DNA from: CAYOVG01 sp964407285
GTDB lineage: Bacteria; Desulfobacterota; Syntrophobacteria; Syntrophobacterales; Syntrophobacteraceae
Direction of reading: 5' to 3'
Assembly: GCA_964407285.1 (NCBI GenBank)
Contig: CAYOVG010000364.1
Span: forward strand, 1-6,966
Length of the DNA: 6,966 nucleotides
Each line of letters opens with the position of its first letter. Position 1 is the stretch's first letter. The translations under genes and the position numbers were made by a program. Positions 6,661 to 6,966 of this stretch are shown here, one piece after another. The notes under the pieces are model-generated. The model was given only the letters and a program-made list of their open reading frames with translations. It was not told the DNA's origin and made no database searches.

Positions 6661-6966
6661 GTCCTACTGCATCAGACCATCACCGGCCTGGAAACCCAAA
6701 AGCAGCTGGCCCTGGCCGGAGAAAAGCCTGACGTCCTGGTGGGCTGCGTGGGCGGAGGCAGCAATTTCGGCGGTCTGGTCTTGCCCTTTGTCCCGGAAAA
6801 AATGCACGGCCAGGGCCCACGTTTCGTGGGCGTGGAGCCCAAGGCCTGCCCGACCCTGACCAAGGGGGAGTTCCGCTACGACTACGGCGACATGGCCAAA
6901 ATGACGCCGCTTTTGAAGATGCATACCCTGGGATCGGGCTATTTCCCGCCACCCATCCACGCCGGC
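6598..6966 (+). CDS. trpB: Tryptophan synthase beta chain, TrpB2 type (internal fragment)
   Basis: About 122 codons are in frame to the window end, beginning at AVEDAATHDDAKYSLGSVLN and continuing LLHQTITGLETQKQL, then the PLP-phosphate loop GCVGGGSNFGGL, then FVGVEPKACPTLTKG and LKMHTLGSGYFPPPIHAG. The GGGSNF loop and the PPPIHAG segment are typical of TrpB2-type beta chains, which join indole and serine to make tryptophan using pyridoxal phosphate. A full protein is ~430-450 aa. Here the N-terminal part, with the PLP-binding lysine, is absent, cut at ~6595, and the C-terminus lies beyond the window. No natural start codon or ribosome site is present; the frame simply stays open leftward into antisense membrane-protein sequence. 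No trpA is visible. A related PLP-dependent enzyme is possible but less likely. Confidence 0.85.

Overview
This is a bacterial window, probably an assembled contig from an environmental genome. Both ends fall inside genes, and the left end falls inside a near-identical tandem repeat. It cannot be assigned firmly to a taxon. The partial trpB and the transporter fragment at the right look GC-rich. The middle genes (about 3460-5870) and their spacers are visibly more AT-rich, which suggests an accessory island beside core sequence.

Layout, right to left. Positions ~6598-6966 (+) hold an internal piece of a TrpB2-type tryptophan synthase beta chain. It abuts, at ~6588-6600, the C-terminal part of a multipass membrane protein on the minus strand (6019 to ~6597). 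Both genes lack their 5' parts at the same point, so this is a rearrangement or an assembly/amplification chimera. A 145-base spacer follows, then three minus-strand genes in series: a 494-aa nitrilase-superfamily amidohydrolase with a complete Glu-Lys-Cys triad (5873-4389); a 276-aa winged-helix protein (4289-3459); and a very large multidomain protein that starts at 3466 and is still open at position 1 (at least 1155 aa).

The large protein is the main item of interest. Read continuously on the minus strand, it has a ParA/MinD-like P-loop with the variant motif KGGVGRT, an Mrr-like PD-(D/E)xK nuclease domain, a NACHT/STAND NTPase, pentapeptide repeats and then WD40 repeats with a 126-bp period. 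This is a nuclease-effector, NTPase-switch, repeat-sensor plan like that of bacterial NLR-like antiphage proteins, with an extra ATPase at the N-terminus. The winged-helix gene overlaps its start by 8 bases (ATGGCTGA), so the two are very likely co-translated. The nitrilase gene lies 99 bases upstream on the same strand.

My inference is a three-gene candidate defence or conflict module: nitrilase, winged-helix regulator/adaptor and ParA-REase-NACHT-pentapeptide-WD40 protein. The domain identities rest on visible motifs; the joint function is unproven.
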